From Banduia mediterranea (GTDB taxonomy: Bacteria > Pseudomonadota > Gammaproteobacteria > Nevskiales > Nevskiaceae), in assembly GCF_031846245.1 (NCBI RefSeq), contig NZ_JAVRIC010000002.1:179230-243229 (forward strand): a stretch of 64,000 nt of DNA, read 5' to 3'. Below the pieces are notes generated by a model, which was not told the DNA's origin, searched no databases, and was given only the letters and a program-made list of their open reading frames with translations. Made by a program: the position numbers and the translations under genes. Positions 53,935 to 64,000 of the stretch are shown here, one piece after another. Positions within the stretch are counted from its first letter, which is position 1, and every line of letters starts with the position of its first letter.

Positions 53935-54292
53935 CCTGCATATCCTCTTGATTGGAACATCGAAACATTCGGCCGAAGTGTCGGCAAGACAACCTCCATT
54001 GTTCTGGATTGAATGCAATAAGCATGCAGGCAACCATGTCGCTGCATCCTGCGGAGTCTACAAACCGTAGATGAGGATTCCGAGAAGCATCACACTCCGC
54101 AACCGCCGTCAGGGCCAGGAGTGTGATCGGAGCGTCGATACGCTGGGCATAGCGATCAAAGGTCTGAGCTTTCATGCGGATACCGGGTAATGATTGCAGG
54201 CCTATTCCACAAGGATTCGGCGCGGTGCGCGGTCCCGACCTTGCGCCATTTCACACTCGCAAACGGACCGCCGGCTCTGCTCTAATGGCCGC
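53935..54292. other. Intergenic region, divergent
   Basis: 358 bp between the divergent sulfotransferase and YheT-type hydrolase genes. No RNA gene, convincing promoter boxes or repeat was seen. Open frames here are short and atypical. Confidence 0.5.
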
Positions 54293-55342
54293 ATGCCGTC
54301 CGCCACACCGCTACGCCAGCCCGCCGCCGCCACGCATGGCCGCATCCAGAATTCCGGCTTCCGGGCGCATCCGCTGCTGCGCAATCCCCATTTGCAGACC
54401 ATGCTGCCGGCCTTGCTGCGGCCAAGGCCGCCGCTGGACTTGCGGCGCGAGCGTCTGGAACTCGATGACGGCGATTTCGTCGATCTGGCTTGGGCCGGAA
54501 CCGAGCAAACCGGTGCGCCGACCGCGGTGCTGGTGCATGGCCTGACCGGTGGCTTCGAATCCAAATACCTGCGCGGCCTGGCGCTGCAACTGATCGACCT
54601 GGGCTGGCGCATCTGCGCACTCCAGCTGCGCGGCGGCGGCGAATCACCGAACCGCCTGGCGCGCTGCTACCACCACGGCGACAGCGCCGACCTGCGCCAT
54701 CTCTGGCATCTGCTGCGGCGCCGCGAACCTGAAGGCATCGTCGCCACGGTCGGTTGGTCGCTGGGCGGCAACGTGGTGCTCAAGGCGCTCGGTGAGGAAG
54801 GCGATCAGGCACCGGTCGATTTCGCGGCTGCGGCCAGCGTGCCGTTCAGCCTTTACGAATGCGCGGAACGTCTGCGGCACGGCGTCGCCAGAATCTATCA
54901 ATCGCATCTGCTGGGCGCGCTGCGGCGGATGATCCGGCACAAGGCGAGTCGGGTCGACCTGTCGGCCATCGACCTCGATGCGGTGCTGAGCGCGCCGGAC
55001 TTCTTCACCTTCGACGATGGCTTCACCGCGCCGCTCAATGGTTTTGCCGACGCTCACGACTACTACGCGCGTGCAGCCTGCGGCCCCTATCTGCAGGCGA
55101 TCCGCCGCCCTACCCTGATCGTCCACGCGCAGGACGATCCGATGATGGTCCGCGAGATCATCCCGCGCGCCGAAGCGCTGTCGCCGTTCGTGACGCTGCA
55201 GCTCAGCACGCACGGCGGCCATGTCGGCTTCGTCGAAGCGGGACCGCGGGGACGACCACGGATGTGGCTGGAGCGGCATTTCGCGGAATATCTGCAACGG
55301 CAACGCGTCGAACATGAAGGTGCATCGCGTGCCGTCGCCTGA
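54293..55342 (+). CDS. YheT-type alpha/beta hydrolase
   Basis: 349 residues from ATG 54293. RNPHLQTMLPALLR at the start is the YheT/ABHD1-3 signature. VLVHGLTGGFESKY (oxyanion), VGWSLGGNVV (Ser nucleophile near 164), HAQDDPMM (Asp) and STHGGHVGF (His) form the triad. Length is near the family norm of about 340. Cytoplasmic or membrane-associated esterase of unknown substrate. Its last 29 bp overlap the Ap4A phosphorylase gene, so the two are coupled. Confidence 0.9.
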   Translation: MPSATPLRQPAAATHGRIQNSGFRAHPLLRNPHLQTMLPALLRPRPPLDLRRERLELDDGDFVDLAWAGTEQTGAPTAVLVHGLTGGFESKYLRGLALQLIDLGWRICALQLRGGGESPNRLARCYHHGDSADLRHLWHLLRRREPEGIVATVGWSLGGNVVLKALGEEGDQAPVDFAAAASVPFSLYECAERLRHGVARIYQSHLLGALRRMIRHKASRVDLSAIDLDAVLSAPDFFTFDDGFTAPLNGFADAHDYYARAACGPYLQAIRRPTLIVHAQDDPMMVREIIPRAEALSPFVTLQLSTHGGHVGFVEAGPRGRPRMWLERHFAEYLQRQRVEHEGASRAVA

Positions 55343-56213
55343 GCACGTTCCGGATCTGCTCGGCGCGATCGACCGCACCGTGGCGCAAGCCTCGGCCAGC
55401 GGCGCTCTGCAAGCATTGGAAACGCGCAGCGTAGCCGTGGGCGGCGCGCTACCCTACGTCGTGCACTGGGCCTCGGCCCTGCGGCACAAGCAAGCCGATC
55501 AGCAAGCGCAACAAGACGAGACGCCGCGCAATCCGTTCCTGCCGTACGAATCTGAACTCCACGTGGCCGATCTTGCCCACACCCACGTGATGCTGCTCAA
55601 CAAGTTTCCGGTGGTGCCGCGTCATACCTTGATCGTGACCCGTGAGTTTGCCGAGCAGACCGCGGTCCTGGACGATGCCGATTTTTGCGCACTGGCGACC
55701 GGCATGGTGCAGCTCGATGGACTGGCCTTCTACAACGGCGGCACCACGGCCGGCGCCAGCCAAACGCACAAACACCTGCAACTGGTGGCGGACGCGCCGA
55801 TTCCGCTGGCGGGCCTGTTCGCCTCCGCCCGCGGACAAGCGGGCGTGCAGACACTGGAGGCCTTCGATTTTGTCCACGCCTTCGTCGCACTGGATCGTAC
55901 TGCCTTCGGCAGCGTCGAATCCGCCCGCACGCAACTGCGGGAGGCTTACACGGCTGCCTGCGCCCGCTGCAGTCTGTTTCCGGATCAGGCACGCATGCCG
56001 CCCTACAATCTGCTGGCGACACGTGACTGGCTGCTCGTGGTACCGCGCACCGCCGAGTGCTGGCGACACGCCGACATCCGGATTTCACTGAACGCGCTGA
56101 GCTTCACGGGCTCGATCTTCGTCGCCCGGTACGAGTGGATCAGTGCGGTGAAGCAGGCCGGCCTGGCGGCGCTGCTCGAAGCGGTGACGTTCGCGCGCGC
56201 TCCTTCAGCCTGA
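55314..56213 (+). CDS. Ap4A phosphorylase / ATP adenylyltransferase
   Basis: 299 residues from ATG 55314, inside the end of the YheT gene. NPFLPYESELHVADL, HVMLLNKFPVVPRHTLIVTREF, YNGGTTAGASQTHKHLQLV (the HxHxQ catalytic triad motif of the HIT superfamily) and the C-terminal PPYNLLATRDWLLVVPR match the Ap4A phosphorylase family. It cleaves diadenosine tetraphosphate with phosphate to ADP plus ATP. Catalytic residues intact. Confidence 0.9.
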   Translation: MKVHRVPSPEHVPDLLGAIDRTVAQASASGALQALETRSVAVGGALPYVVHWASALRHKQADQQAQQDETPRNPFLPYESELHVADLAHTHVMLLNKFPVVPRHTLIVTREFAEQTAVLDDADFCALATGMVQLDGLAFYNGGTTAGASQTHKHLQLVADAPIPLAGLFASARGQAGVQTLEAFDFVHAFVALDRTAFGSVESARTQLREAYTAACARCSLFPDQARMPPYNLLATRDWLLVVPRTAECWRHADIRISLNALSFTGSIFVARYEWISAVKQAGLAALLEAVTFARAPSA

Positions 56214-56233
56214 TCGGAACCTGTCCTGGCGTC

Positions 56234-56376
56234 CTAGGAGCGTGGCGGGGGTAGAAACGCGGCTTCCCCCTCTTCGGCGCCGATTCTGGGCCAATGGTCA
56301 CCGCCAAAAGCGCCATCCAACCTGACTCGAAAGACCCTTGCCTCGCCTGCCCGGTTCCTACCGCCCGTGCTCCTAG
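56234..56376. mobile_element. 143-bp element with inverted ends, MITE-like
   Basis: Left end CTAGGAGCGTGGCGGG, then GGTAGAAACG; right end read inward CTAGGAGCACGGGCGGTAGG, then AACC. These are imperfect 22-25 bp inverted repeats. GGCGTC lies directly outside the left end (56228-56233) and 2 bp outside the right end (56379-56384), a possible 6-bp target duplication. The TAG stop of the DUF3108 gene is within the right end, so the insertion defines that protein's terminus. No other copy was noticed in the window. Confidence 0.55.
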
Positions 56377-57113
56377 CCGGCGTCGTCTGAAGCTGTGTCC
56401 GAAGGCTCGCGCTCGATCATCTTGAACTCGCGCAGTGACATCTTCAGCTCCACGTCGCCATCCTTGCCGGTTTCGACTTTCACCGGCATGTACTCGCGCG
56501 ATTCGGCCAGCCAGAACCGCGCGATGCGGTCCTTGCGATCGACACGCTCCAGACGCACCGCATCAAAGGTGCCGTTCGGCACCTCGACAGTTTCCTTTCC
56601 ACGTAGCACAAGCTGGTACTTGTCCATCTTGTGGTCCTGGACCACGGTGAAGGCGTAAGGCTCCTCGGGCGGATCGTCGACATGCTGGATCACCCACAGA
56701 CGCACGGCCTGATGCATGCCGAGCCGATCCTGCGCGTCTTCCGGCAGATCGCGTTCGCCCTCACCCCCGAACACCTTGTGGACGTTCCAGTTGAAGTCAA
56801 GCTGAAAGCTGTCCTTGCCGGCTTCGTAGACGAACTGGCGCGGCTCGACCGCGCCGTCGACCAGGCAGAAACGACTGATTTCCTGCGGCTTGCCATAGAA
56901 CATGCGGACCAGGGCCACCGGCTTGGCCTCGGATTCGTAGCGATAGCACTCAGCCTGCTCGCGCGTGAGGCGGATCACGATCTCGCCGAGCTTGATGCCT
57001 TTCCATTCGGCGGCGTACACCGCCTTGAACTCCGGCAGAGTTGTAGCCGACGCGCTCAAAGGCAATCCCAGCGCTAGCAGGATCGGCAGAAGGGGAAGAA
57101 GTAGACGCTTCAT
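56373..57113 (-). CDS. DUF3108-family periplasmic protein
   Basis: 246 residues. Signal peptide to SASA-TTLPEF. FKAVYAAEWKGIKLGEIVIRLT, YRYESEAKPVALVRMFYGKP, VPNGTFDAVRLERVDRKDRIARFWLAESREYMPVKVE fit DUF3108 (PF11306-type), a predicted beta-rich envelope protein of unknown role. Its start overlaps the purN stop by 4 bp, the usual arrangement purM-purN-DUF3108 in related bacteria. The acidic end SDTASDDAG lies against the inverted-end element, so the original C-terminus may have been longer. Confidence 0.88.
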   Translation of the reverse strand: MKRLLLPLLPILLALGLPLSASATTLPEFKAVYAAEWKGIKLGEIVIRLTREQAECYRYESEAKPVALVRMFYGKPQEISRFCLVDGAVEPRQFVYEAGKDSFQLDFNWNVHKVFGGEGERDLPEDAQDRLGMHQAVRLWVIQHVDDPPEEPYAFTVVQDHKMDKYQLVLRGKETVEVPNGTFDAVRLERVDRKDRIARFWLAESREYMPVKVETGKDGDVELKMSLREFKMIEREPSDTASDDAG

Positions 57114-57769
57114 CGAAAGGGATCCTCAAGATCCTGAAGACTCAGCGGCGCGTCGAGCGGAACCCCACGAAATTTCACTCGCCCCGCCTCGAGTCCAAGT
57201 TCACCGCGCGCGAACCACGCCACGGCTTGCGGATAGATGCGCAGCTCGATTTCAGTCATGAGCTTTTCGGCCAGCATCGCGGCGGTATGTTGGGCCGGAA
57301 CCCTGAACTTCCCCTGAATTATGCGAGGCCCGCCGTCCAGCTCCGGCGTCACGAAATGCACGGTCGCACCATGTTCGGAATCGCCCGCTTCCAGAACCCG
57401 GTCATGGGTGCGCAGACCGGGGTGACGCGGCAGCAGGGACGGATGAATGTTCAGCATGCGACCCGCGAAACGCTCTAGGAAGGCATCGCCGAGCACACGC
57501 ATGAACCCGGCCATGAGCACGATGTCCGGTGCCAGCGCGGACACCGCATCGGCCAGTGCGCGGTCGAAATCGGCGCGCTCGGGGTAGTTCTGGTGCGGCA
57601 GGCAGATCGCCGGAACCTTCGCCAGGCGGGCCCGCTCCAGGGCGTAGGCATCCGCCCGGTTGGACAGCACGCCGACGATGGACGCCTGCAGCGTGCCGGC
57701 CGCGGCGTGGTCCAGCAGGGCCTGGAGATTGCGGCCGCTGCCGGACACCAGAACAACGACCCGCTTCAC
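57110..57769 (-). CDS. purN: Phosphoribosylglycinamide formyltransferase
   Basis: 219 residues. [15 protein letters not shown] binds the GAR phosphate. [42 protein letters not shown] carries the catalytic Asn-His-Asp set. It uses 10-formyltetrahydrofolate to formylate GAR in the third step of purine synthesis. Overlaps purM by 4 bp and DUF3108 by 4 bp: a coupled three-gene operon. Confidence 0.95.
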   Translation of the reverse strand: MKRVVVLVSGSGRNLQALLDHAAAGTLQASIVGVLSNRADAYALERARLAKVPAICLPHQNYPERADFDRALADAVSALAPDIVLMAGFMRVLGDAFLERFAGRMLNIHPSLLPRHPGLRTHDRVLEAGDSEHGATVHFVTPELDGGPRIIQGKFRVPAQHTAAMLAEKLMTEIELRIYPQAVAWFARGELGLEAGRVKFRGVPLDAPLSLQDLEDPFR

Positions 57770-58812
57770 TGTGCGCCGGATTCGCTGTAGACGACATCCT
57801 GCTGCGGGCGCGCAATGATCTGCCCGATGACCCAGGGCGCCAGACCGCGCCGCATGAAGTGCTCCAGCGTGGCCTCAAGCCCCTGCGGCGGCACCACCAG
57901 CACGAAGCCGACACCGCAATTGAAGGTGCGGTACATCTCCTCGACCGCGACATTGCCTTCCTGCTGCAGCCAGGAGAACAGCTCCGGCCACTGCCAGCTC
58001 GCGGTGTCGATCGCCGCGCCGCAGCCATCCGGAAACACACGCGGCAGATTCTCGCTGAGACCGCCGCCGGTGATGTGCGCCATCGCGTGCACGGTCTGCG
58101 TTTCCAGCAGTTCCAGCACCGGCTGGACGTAGATTCGGGTGGGCGCCAACAGCGCGTCGCCGAGGCTCGCCGCGCCCAGCGGTGTATCCAGCCCGTGGCC
58201 ACCGCGCTCCAGAATCTTGCGGATCAGCGAATAGCCGTTGGAATGTGGCCCGGAGGACGGCAGGGCGATCAGCACGTCGCCCGGCGCAACCTTGGAGCCA
58301 TCGATGATCGCCTCTTCCTCGACCACGGCGACGCAGAACCCCGCCAGGTCGAAATCGCCGTCCGAGTACATGCCCGGCATTTCCGCGGTTTCGCCGCCAA
58401 CCAAGGCGGCGCCGGCCTGACGGCAGCCCTCCGCGATGCCGCGCACCACGCTGGTGGCGACCGCGCGGTCGAGCTTGCCGGTGGCGTAGTAGTCGAGAAA
58501 GAACAGCGGTTCGGCACCGGAGACCAGCACGTCGTTGACGCACATCGCCACCAGGTCGACGCCCAGGCCTTCGACCCGACCGCTGTCGATGCCGAGGCGC
58601 AGCTTGGTGCCGACGCCATCGGTGCCGGACACCAGCACCGGCTTGCGGTACTTGCCCGGAATGCGCATCAGCGCTCCGAAGCCGCCGATGCCACCCATGA
58701 CCTCGGGGCGCATCGTCGGTTTGACGATGGACTTGATGTCATCGACCAGCGCGTCGCCTGCGTCAATGTCGACACCGGCGTCGCGATAGCTCAGCGGAGG
58801 CTTGGAATTCAT
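57766..58812 (-). CDS. purM: Phosphoribosylformylglycinamidine cyclo-ligase
   Basis: 348 residues. [20 protein letters not shown] at the start, [26 protein letters not shown] and [14 protein letters not shown] are the PurM (AIR synthetase) signatures. ATP-dependent ring closure in step five of purine synthesis. Length normal. Its ATG is only 15 bp from the proposed start of the divergent DUF2066 gene. Confidence 0.96.
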   Translation of the reverse strand: MNSKPPLSYRDAGVDIDAGDALVDDIKSIVKPTMRPEVMGGIGGFGALMRIPGKYRKPVLVSGTDGVGTKLRLGIDSGRVEGLGVDLVAMCVNDVLVSGAEPLFFLDYYATGKLDRAVATSVVRGIAEGCRQAGAALVGGETAEMPGMYSDGDFDLAGFCVAVVEEEAIIDGSKVAPGDVLIALPSSGPHSNGYSLIRKILERGGHGLDTPLGAASLGDALLAPTRIYVQPVLELLETQTVHAMAHITGGGLSENLPRVFPDGCGAAIDTASWQWPELFSWLQQEGNVAVEEMYRTFNCGVGFVLVVPPQGLEATLEHFMRRGLAPWVIGQIIARPQQDVVYSESGAQ

Positions 58813-58827
58813 GAGGAGGGCAATTCG

Positions 58828-59544
58828 ATGCGGTGTAATATTGTAGGTTCAAACGCCTGCCCTATGGCCCTTTGGATGCCGATGCGCCCTCTTTTGCTCG
58901 TCGTGGCTCTCGCCACGGCCCCAGCTCCGCTGCTGGCACAGTTCGATTCTTCCGCCGATCCGGGCTCCAGCCTGGGGGCCGGCGCACAGATCGATCCGCA
59001 GCTCGGACCCTACGAGGCGCTGATTCCGGCACCGGACCAGAGCGACGCCGCATTGGCCTCGGCGCTGCGCAGCGCCATGCAATCGGTGATCGAACGACAG
59101 GCCGGCTACGGCGCCGCCGGCACCTACGAGGGCGAACAGCTGATGTCGCAGGCCCGCCAGTACGTGCTCAGTTACTCGTTCGAGGTCGATGCCGCGCGCA
59201 CGCCGCCGCAGACCCTGCTGCGTGCGCGTTTCGACGGCAACGCCGTGCGCAGCGCCCTGGCCCGGGCCGGCATGATCACGCAGCGCCAGACCGAGGCCAT
59301 CGAAATCGAAGTCAGCGGTATCGATGACCTCGCGGACTATCAGCGCGTCGCCACGCACCTGCGCAGACTCGGCAGCGTGAGGTCTGCGGCCCCGACCGCC
59401 GGCTATGGCGACGTGCTGCGCTTCAAGTTGCAGGTCGTGGGCGGCCCGAGCGCGCTGGAGCTGGCGCTGCCCACCGGCGGCCTGCTGCGGCAGCAACGCT
59501 ATGGCGACGCCCACACGCCGGCCCAGTACGCGCTGGCGCGCTGA
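58828..59544 (+). CDS. DUF2066-type secreted protein
   Basis: 238 residues from ATG 58828, which has GAGGAGGG 7 bp upstream. Later in-frame ATGs at 58864 and 58876 would give a more ordinary signal peptide ([20 protein letters not shown]). The mature part has [31 protein letters not shown] and a [15 protein letters not shown] [14 protein letters not shown] stretch, which fit the DUF2066 family; it is shorter than many members (often 300 or more residues). Its genomic place, divergent from purM and before a PerM-type gene and hda, is common in gammaproteobacteria. Function unknown. Confidence 0.8.
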   Translation: MRCNIVGSNACPMALWMPMRPLLLVVALATAPAPLLAQFDSSADPGSSLGAGAQIDPQLGPYEALIPAPDQSDAALASALRSAMQSVIERQAGYGAAGTYEGEQLMSQARQYVLSYSFEVDAARTPPQTLLRARFDGNAVRSALARAGMITQRQTEAIEIEVSGIDDLADYQRVATHLRRLGSVRSAAPTAGYGDVLRFKLQVVGGPSALELALPTGGLLRQQRYGDAHTPAQYALAR

Positions 59545-59568
59545 GCCCGACACCCCGACAGTCACTCG

Positions 59569-60717
59569 ATGAATTCCCCACCCCGCCAAAGTGCATTGCT
59601 GCCCCACGGTTGGCCCTGGCTGGTGGGGCTGCTGCTGTTCGGCGTGCTGCTGTATCTGCTGTCTCCGATCATGATGCCGTTCGTGCTCGGCGCCGGTCTT
59701 TCGTACATCGGCGACCCGCTGGTCGACCGCCTGCAGAAGATTGGCCTTTCGCGCACGCTGGGCGTGTGCGTCGTCTTCGTGGTGATCGTCGGTCTGTCGC
59801 TGATCGGGCTGCTGCTGTTCGTGCCGATGCTGCAAAAGCAGCTGGTGCAGATGCTGCAGAATCTGCCGGAAACGCTGCGCTGGATTCAGGACACCGCGCT
59901 GCCGCACCTCGGCATCACCCTGCCGCCGGACCTGCAGCTCGATGCCAACGGTCTGCGGGACATCGTGCGCGAACACTGGCGCGAAGCCGGCGGCCTCGTC
60001 CAGCAGTTATGGGGCCGCATTTCCCAGTCCTCCGGCGCGCTGATCGCGTTCGCGGTGAACCTCTTGATGGTGCCGATCGTCACCTTCTATCTGCTGCGCG
60101 ACTGGGATGATCTGGTGGCCTGGATCGCCGACATCATCCCGCGTCGCTGGCTGCCCACCGCGACACAACTCGCGCGCGATACCGACAGCGTGCTCGGCGC
60201 CTTCCTGCGCGGCCAGCTGCTGGTGATGCTGGCGCTGTCGGTGACCTACACCCTCGGCCTGTGGGCGGTTGGCCTCGATCTGGCATTGCTGGTCGGCACG
60301 ATCGCCGGCCTCGTCAGTTTCGTGCCCTACCTCGGCGCCGCCACCGGCATTCTGCTGGGACTGGCGATGATGTTCGTTCAGACCCAGGCGCCGCTGCCGC
60401 TGCTGTGGGTCGCGCTGGTGTTCGGCGTCGGTCAGATGCTCGAAAGCATGGTCTACACGCCGCTGCTGGTCGGCGATCGGATCGGCCTGCACCCGGTCGC
60501 CGTGATCTTCGCGGTGATGGCCGGTGGCCAGCTGTTCGGCTTCATTGGCATTCTGCTGGCACTACCGGTGGCGGCAGCGGTGGCCGTGGTGCTGCGGCAT
60601 ACCAAACAGCGCTGGCTGGTCTCGTCCTGGTATCATGGCGGCACCGATGGCGACCCCATGCCTGAGGCGCCTGGCGACGACGCGCCGCGTCGCGACACGG
60701 ACAGCGCCGCACCGTGA
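59569..60717 (+). CDS. AI-2E-family transporter / PerM permease
   Basis: 382 residues, about 8 membrane helices, including PLVDRLQKIGLSRTLGVCVVF and the conserved VALVFGVGQMLESMVYTPLLVGDRIGLHPVAVIFAVMAGGQLFG near the end. Matches the AI-2E (PF01594) family, whose members export various small solutes. The name AI-2 exporter should not be taken literally. Its TGA overlaps the hda GTG, so the genes are coupled. Confidence 0.9.
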   Translation: MNSPPRQSALLPHGWPWLVGLLLFGVLLYLLSPIMMPFVLGAGLSYIGDPLVDRLQKIGLSRTLGVCVVFVVIVGLSLIGLLLFVPMLQKQLVQMLQNLPETLRWIQDTALPHLGITLPPDLQLDANGLRDIVREHWREAGGLVQQLWGRISQSSGALIAFAVNLLMVPIVTFYLLRDWDDLVAWIADIIPRRWLPTATQLARDTDSVLGAFLRGQLLVMLALSVTYTLGLWAVGLDLALLVGTIAGLVSFVPYLGAATGILLGLAMMFVQTQAPLPLLWVALVFGVGQMLESMVYTPLLVGDRIGLHPVAVIFAVMAGGQLFGFIGILLALPVAAAVAVVLRHTKQRWLVSSWYHGGTDGDPMPEAPGDDAPRRDTDSAAP

Positions 60718-61344
60718 TCGGCAGTATGCAGCTGCCGTTGTCGATGCGGCTGCCGGACAACGCCAGCTTCGAGAACTTCGTGCCCGGTCCCAATCGGGCC
60801 GCAGTGGCCGCCGTCTCCGAACCGCGCGGCGATGTGCTGCTGATCGGCGGCCCCGGCTCCGGAAAATCGCATCTGCTGCAGGCCGCGCTGCGTCAATGGC
60901 AGGCGCGCGACCGCGACGTAGCCTACGCACCGCTGGACGACGTCGACGGCGCATTGCTGGCCGCCTATGTCGATGCGGACCTGCTGGCAGTCGACGAACT
61001 CGAACGGCTACGCCCCGAACACAGTCTCGTGCTGCTGCGGGTGCTGGATACGCGCCGCGCGGCGGCACGCATCACGGTCATCGCCGCCCGCGATCGACCC
61101 GCGAACCTCGACGCAATTCCGCCCGACCTCAAGACCCGGCTGACACAGGCCGAGGTCTATCCGCTGGCACCACTGGACGATGCGGCTCGTCAGCAGCTGC
61201 TGATCCAGCGCGCGCAGGGCCGAGGCCTGTCTTTGCCGCCCGAGGTCGCACACTGGCTGCTGACGCAGTTGCCGCGCGACAGCGGCAGCCTGATCCAGGT
61301 ACTGGACGAACTGGACCTGGCTTCGCTGCAGGCACAGCGCCGCC

Positions 61345-62285
<941 letters not shown>

Positions 62286-62389
62286 TTAACCAGCGGCCTC
62301 GTCTGACGCTTGGACCAACTTGCGAATCACTGATCACAAGCGGTGTTCGGCTACACTTCCGGCATGCGCTCCGCGATATTCACGACCCG

Positions 62390-63214
62390 ATGACCACGCC
62401 ACGAATTCTCGCGCCACTGGCACTGGCTCTGCTGTGCGCGGCCTGCAGCACACCGGGCCCCGCGCGCCGGGGACCGCCGCCGCACCGCGAAGCGCCCACA
62501 CCGCTGCCGTCCCTCCCGCCAACCGCAGGGCCAAACCGTACGCCACCACGCCCCGCCGCCACGGCGATTCCGCCGACGCTGGGCGCGCGCCCGCAGGCAG
62601 CATTGATCGAGGCGCGCCTACGCGTGGCCGAGGCGCAGACGCGCCACCCCGGCTGGAACGAAGCGGACGGACTGCTGCGCCTGACCGAAGACGCCGCCGC
62701 GCGCGGCGACGATGCACTCACGCTGCACTACGCGCGCCGGACCAAGCGCCGCGCCGACCTCGCGGTGAACGATTACTACACCGCGCTGGCGCGCGCCGAG
62801 CTGGACCAGATCTACACGCACACCGGGCTCGACAATCTGCAGTTGAGCCGCGTGCAATACATCGAGAACGCGATCGTGCGCGACGACGGCCGCACCGCCT
62901 ATGAACTGGCCGGCGGACTCAAGGAAGAACTCGAGATCGCGGCGCGCGCCTACCGCGTGCGCAGTGGCGAAACACTGTGGCAAATCTCGGGGCGCAAGGA
63001 GATTTACGGCAATTCTCAGCTTTGGCCATTGATCTTCGATGCCAACCGGGAAACCATGAAGTCCCCGGAAGACCTGGGAGCCGGCAAGCTGCTGCGCATC
63101 CGCACCAATCCCACGATCGACGAAGTCGTCGGCGCCATCGACTACGCACGTGACCACACCCCGGGCGAGGTCTTCATCGGCGAGATTCAGGTGGTGGCGC
63201 CGGAGTCGCCGTAG
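62390..63214 (+). CDS. LysM-domain lipoprotein with DUF4398-like repeat
   Basis: 274 residues. Leader MTTPRILAPLALALLCAAC ends in a lipobox (Cys19). A Pro-rich linker (20-60) leads to a helical DUF4398-like region (AALIEARLRVAEAQ... DDALTLHYARRTKRRADLA). A LysM domain (YRVRSGETLWQISGRKEIYGNSQLWPLIFDANR, about 185-235) follows. Anchored in the envelope and binding peptidoglycan. The Pro-rich stretch probably spans to the wall. Confidence 0.87.
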   Translation: MTTPRILAPLALALLCAACSTPGPARRGPPPHREAPTPLPSLPPTAGPNRTPPRPAATAIPPTLGARPQAALIEARLRVAEAQTRHPGWNEADGLLRLTEDAAARGDDALTLHYARRTKRRADLAVNDYYTALARAELDQIYTHTGLDNLQLSRVQYIENAIVRDDGRTAYELAGGLKEELEIAARAYRVRSGETLWQISGRKEIYGNSQLWPLIFDANRETMKSPEDLGAGKLLRIRTNPTIDEVVGAIDYARDHTPGEVFIGEIQVVAPESP

Positions 63215-63227
63215 CCTCATAGCCAAG

Positions 63228-63259
63228 TAGCCCGGATAGAGCGCAGCGGAATCCGGGCG
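63228..63259. repeat. REP-like palindrome
   Basis: TAGCCCGGATAGAGCGCAGC, then GGAATCCGGGCG: inverted CCCGGAT/ATCCGGG with the loop common to REP elements of many proteobacteria. It lies just after the LysM gene. A worn relative is at 46763. Confidence 0.75.
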
Positions 63260-63289
63260 ATGGCACCTTTCGAACCCCGCGTGTCGCGG

Positions 63290-64000
63290 CTTCGCTGTGC
63301 AACCAGCGCAGCATCTGCTCGCAGACCCGGGCGGAGCCGAGCAGATCCATGTCCTTGGTCCGGTCGATCACCACGCGATGACTCCGTGCAAAGCGCAAGG
63401 CACGGCGTCGTTCAGGGTGTCGGCCCAGTGCGCTGTTGACCGGCGCCAGACCGTCTCCGATCGCGACCGAGCCGAACCGAGGATTCGCCACTGATCTGCC
63501 GCGCGCTCGTCGCCGCCAACGCGTAGCTGGCCACGTCGTCCGGCAAAGGCGTCATCTCGGGTGGACCCAGACCATTGGAAAAGCGGTCGAAGCCCTGCCA
63601 GTCCTCGTCACGCACATTGCCTTCGCGCAGGTCGGTGATGCCGGCACTGCGCAGGCGGCCCAGGCGCGCGAACGGCGCGGCATACGGCACTGCGGCGAGC
63701 ACGCTCGCTGTGCAGACCGTGACCGCCACGCTCCAGCGGCGCTCCCAGATGCGGCGTACCGAGACAGATCAGGCGGCGCAGCAGACCGCGCCAGACCATG
63801 GACCAGCCCTGCGCGTAGTGACAGGCACTGCGCGACAGCAGAGCAGGCCGCCCATGCTATGACCGATCAGATCGATCTCGCGCAGCGGACTGGGCCATTG
63901 CGCAACCAGGACTTCCAGGAGCCGGGCCAGTTCTCGACCGTTCTCCGAGACATGGCGGCCGCTGTTGTAGCGCAGGTACAGCACGCTGCAATCCAGGGGT
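63290..64000 (-). pseudogene. Triacylglycerol-lipase-like alpha/beta hydrolase, frameshifted and cut by the window edge
   Basis: Four consecutive pieces in three frames read as one protein: EIDLIGHSMGGLLC (Ser nucleophile elbow); RLICLGTPHLGAPLERGGH; AAVPYAAPFARLGRLRSAGITDLREGN on to SARQISGESSVRLG; and then GDGLAPVNSALGRHPERRRALRF and DMDLLGSARVCEQMLRWL. At least three frameshifts lie between, near 63780, 63725 and 63470. Either a real pseudogene or base-call errors at the end of the source sequence. Intact relatives are esterases/lipases of about 350 residues. Confidence 0.75.

Overview
The window looks like a chromosomal segment of a GC-rich gammaproteobacterium. The housekeeping set at the right (rdgC, purM-purN-DUF3108, hda, a DUF2069 gene next to a WrbA-like gene) is gammaproteobacterial. 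The lipid/steroid-type catabolic genes at the left (Baeyer-Villiger monooxygenase, DUF1302, DUF1329, RND exporter) recall the Solimonadaceae/Nevskiales. That placement is inference from gene content, not a database match.

Left third (1-18.9 kb, minus strand): a long one-direction gene train. It runs from a predicted promoter near 18.95 kb through two ferritin-like PF10118-type proteins, two short-chain dehydrogenases, a Baeyer-Villiger monooxygenase and an HSL-type esterase. It continues into an envelope module (DUF1329 protein, DUF1302 outer-membrane protein, small lipoprotein) present twice in tandem, and ends in an RND/MMPL-type exporter cut by the window edge. The simplest reading is oxidation and hydrolysis of a hydrophobic ketone or ester, coupled to its movement across the envelope.

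A decayed IS3-family element (19.1-20.4 kb) separates this from an exopolysaccharide island (20.8-37 kb). The island has four glycosyltransferases, a MurJ-type flippase, an O-antigen-ligase-type protein, a Wzz-type chain-length protein, YjbH, a multi-SLBB export protein, two small YjbE/GfcA-like secreted proteins and a YjbF/GfcB lipoprotein, with an H-NS-type silencer beside it. It resembles a group-4-capsule/Yjb system. A broken tRNA-Val-like gene sits inside it.

Middle (37.5-46.7 kb): pbpC, then an ilvD pseudogene damaged by a 284-bp miniature transposon with an 8-bp target duplication and by an in-frame internal deletion. A serine-hydrolase lipoprotein, a 1-Cys peroxiredoxin, a MATE pump, an XRE regulator and a diguanylate cyclase follow. 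Right part (46.9-64 kb): sulfatase, rdgC, a flavodoxin, a Nudix-metallo-beta-lactamase fusion flanked by two related small lipoproteins, a sulfotransferase, a YheT-type hydrolase, an Ap4A phosphorylase, the purM-purN block, a permease with hda, and a LysM lipoprotein. At the edge lies a frameshifted lipase.

Non-coding structure is rich. A roughly 150-bp multi-hairpin repeat occurs four times, always just beyond the 3' end of a gene. There is also a 143-bp element with inverted ends that supplies the stop codon of the DUF3108 gene, and two REP-like palindromes.
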